From: a virus
Length of the DNA stretch: 24,413 nucleotides
Reading direction: 5' to 3' (one strand)
IMG/VR virus record: IMGVR_UViG_3300027522_000036
Location: 1 to 24,413 of that record
Shown here: positions 23,980 through 24,413 of the stretch, piece by piece
Numbering within the stretch: position 1 is the stretch's first letter
Layout of the letters: each line of letters opens with the position of its first letter
Translations under genes and position numbers: made by a program
Notes under the pieces: generated by a model
What the model was told of the DNA's origin: nothing
Database searches by the model: none
What the model saw: only the letters and a program-made list of their open reading frames with translations

Positions 23980-24413
23980 ATGGATTTAAATGAAATCAAG
24001 AACCGTTTAGCAAAGCTAAACAACAAAGGGGGAGGTGGCTCTAGCGACTTCAAAAACAATTTTTGGAGACCACCAGTAGGAGAAAAATCAGTAGTAAGAA
24101 TAGTACCTTACACACACAACAAAGACTTTCCATTTTCGGAATTATACTTTTACTTCGGTATTGGTAAACCAAGAATGATTGCTCTTTCTAACTTTAGCGA
24201 GTCAGATCCAATTATGGAATTTGCAACTACGTTAAAAAAATCAGGCGACAAAGAAAACGCTGAATTAGCTAAAAAATTATGGCCAAAACTTAGAGTTTTT
24301 GCTCCAGTATTAGTAAGAGGAGAAGAAGACAAAGGAGTTAGGTTTTATGAATTTGGAAAAATGGTTTATCAAGAACTATTAGGTGTTATGGCTGACGAAG
24401 ATTATGGTGATAT
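23980..24413 (+). CDS. gp32: single-stranded DNA-binding protein (gp32-like), 5' part
   Basis: The gene runs off the end of the window; 144 codons are present. The product coats single-stranded DNA in replication, recombination and repair. The N-terminus MDLNEIKNRLAKLNNKGGGG is followed by FWRPPVGEKSVVRIVPYTHN, the beta strand opening the gp32 core, then FPFSELYFYFGIGKPRMIAL, ALVK-like helices (ENAELAKKLWPKLRVFAPVL) and VRFYEFGKMVYQELLGVMAD, in T4 gp32 order. T4 gp32 binds zinc with one His and three Cys in the segment after the F-x-x-L-Y strand; here residues 60-90 have no Cys or His, so the zinc site is absent. The start is the ATG after the A-rich leader, no Shine-Dalgarno. Confidence 0.88.
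   Translation, partial: MDLNEIKNRLAKLNNKGGGGSSDFKNNFWRPPVGEKSVVRIVPYTHNKDFPFSELYFYFGIGKPRMIALSNFSESDPIMEFATTLKKSGDKENAELAKKLWPKLRVFAPVLVRGEEDKGVRFYEFGKMVYQELLGVMADEDYGD

Overview
The window is a contiguous piece of an AT-rich, strictly one-directional (+ strand) phage genome encoding a contractile (myovirus) tail of T4 type. Tail sheath, tail tube, a T4-type baseplate/tail-assembly protein, tape measure, a gp53-like LysM wedge protein and a gp32-like single-strand DNA-binding protein are all recognisable. No bacterial housekeeping genes, integrase, tRNAs, CRISPR arrays or insertion sequences were seen. Almost no gene has a Shine-Dalgarno sequence. Starts sit instead behind A/T-rich leaders such as AAAATAAAAAGATGG, which is typical of Bacteroidota and their phages, so a flavobacterium-like, probably aquatic host is my best inference; it is not proven.

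Layout. (1) 1-4914: a host-recognition block. It holds the possible end of an upstream gene, a 65-aa coiled-coil protein, a fibre with a C-terminal intramolecular chaperone (peptidase S74), a Gly-rich protein overlapping it by 13 nt, an 823-aa fibre or structural protein, and a 58-aa paralogue of the first small protein. (2) 4969-8860: a coiled-coil conserved protein, an enlarged sheath (960 aa) and the tube protein, closed by a strong intrinsic terminator. (3) 8957-9944: a T4-type baseplate/tail-assembly protein overlapping a second short frame at a seven-T run, probably expressed as a programmed frameshift product, then a second strong terminator. (4) 10004-22154: tape measure, a 36-residue-repeat protein, a 1047-aa protein with a tube-initiator-like C-terminus, gp53, a 1293-aa hub-like protein and a 293-aa protein with an internal duplication. 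These genes are nearly abutting and look like one assembly operon. (5) 22181-end: a replication module with a short, unusual family A DNA polymerase, a small unknown protein, and the start of a gp32-like protein behind an 87-nt leader that can fold.

An ATATTTATA element recurs in short intergenic gaps ahead of transcription units, and a sister element ATATATGTATATCYGAA occurs twice. Both are candidate phage promoters. The most interesting items are the possible +1/-2 frameshift in the tail-assembly genes, the exonuclease-degenerate family A polymerase (His in place of the usual motif A Glu, Y-D-A in motif C) in a T4-like genome, the tandem-repeat protein after the tape measure, and the 293-aa protein with a duplicated Y-T-G-x-Y motif.
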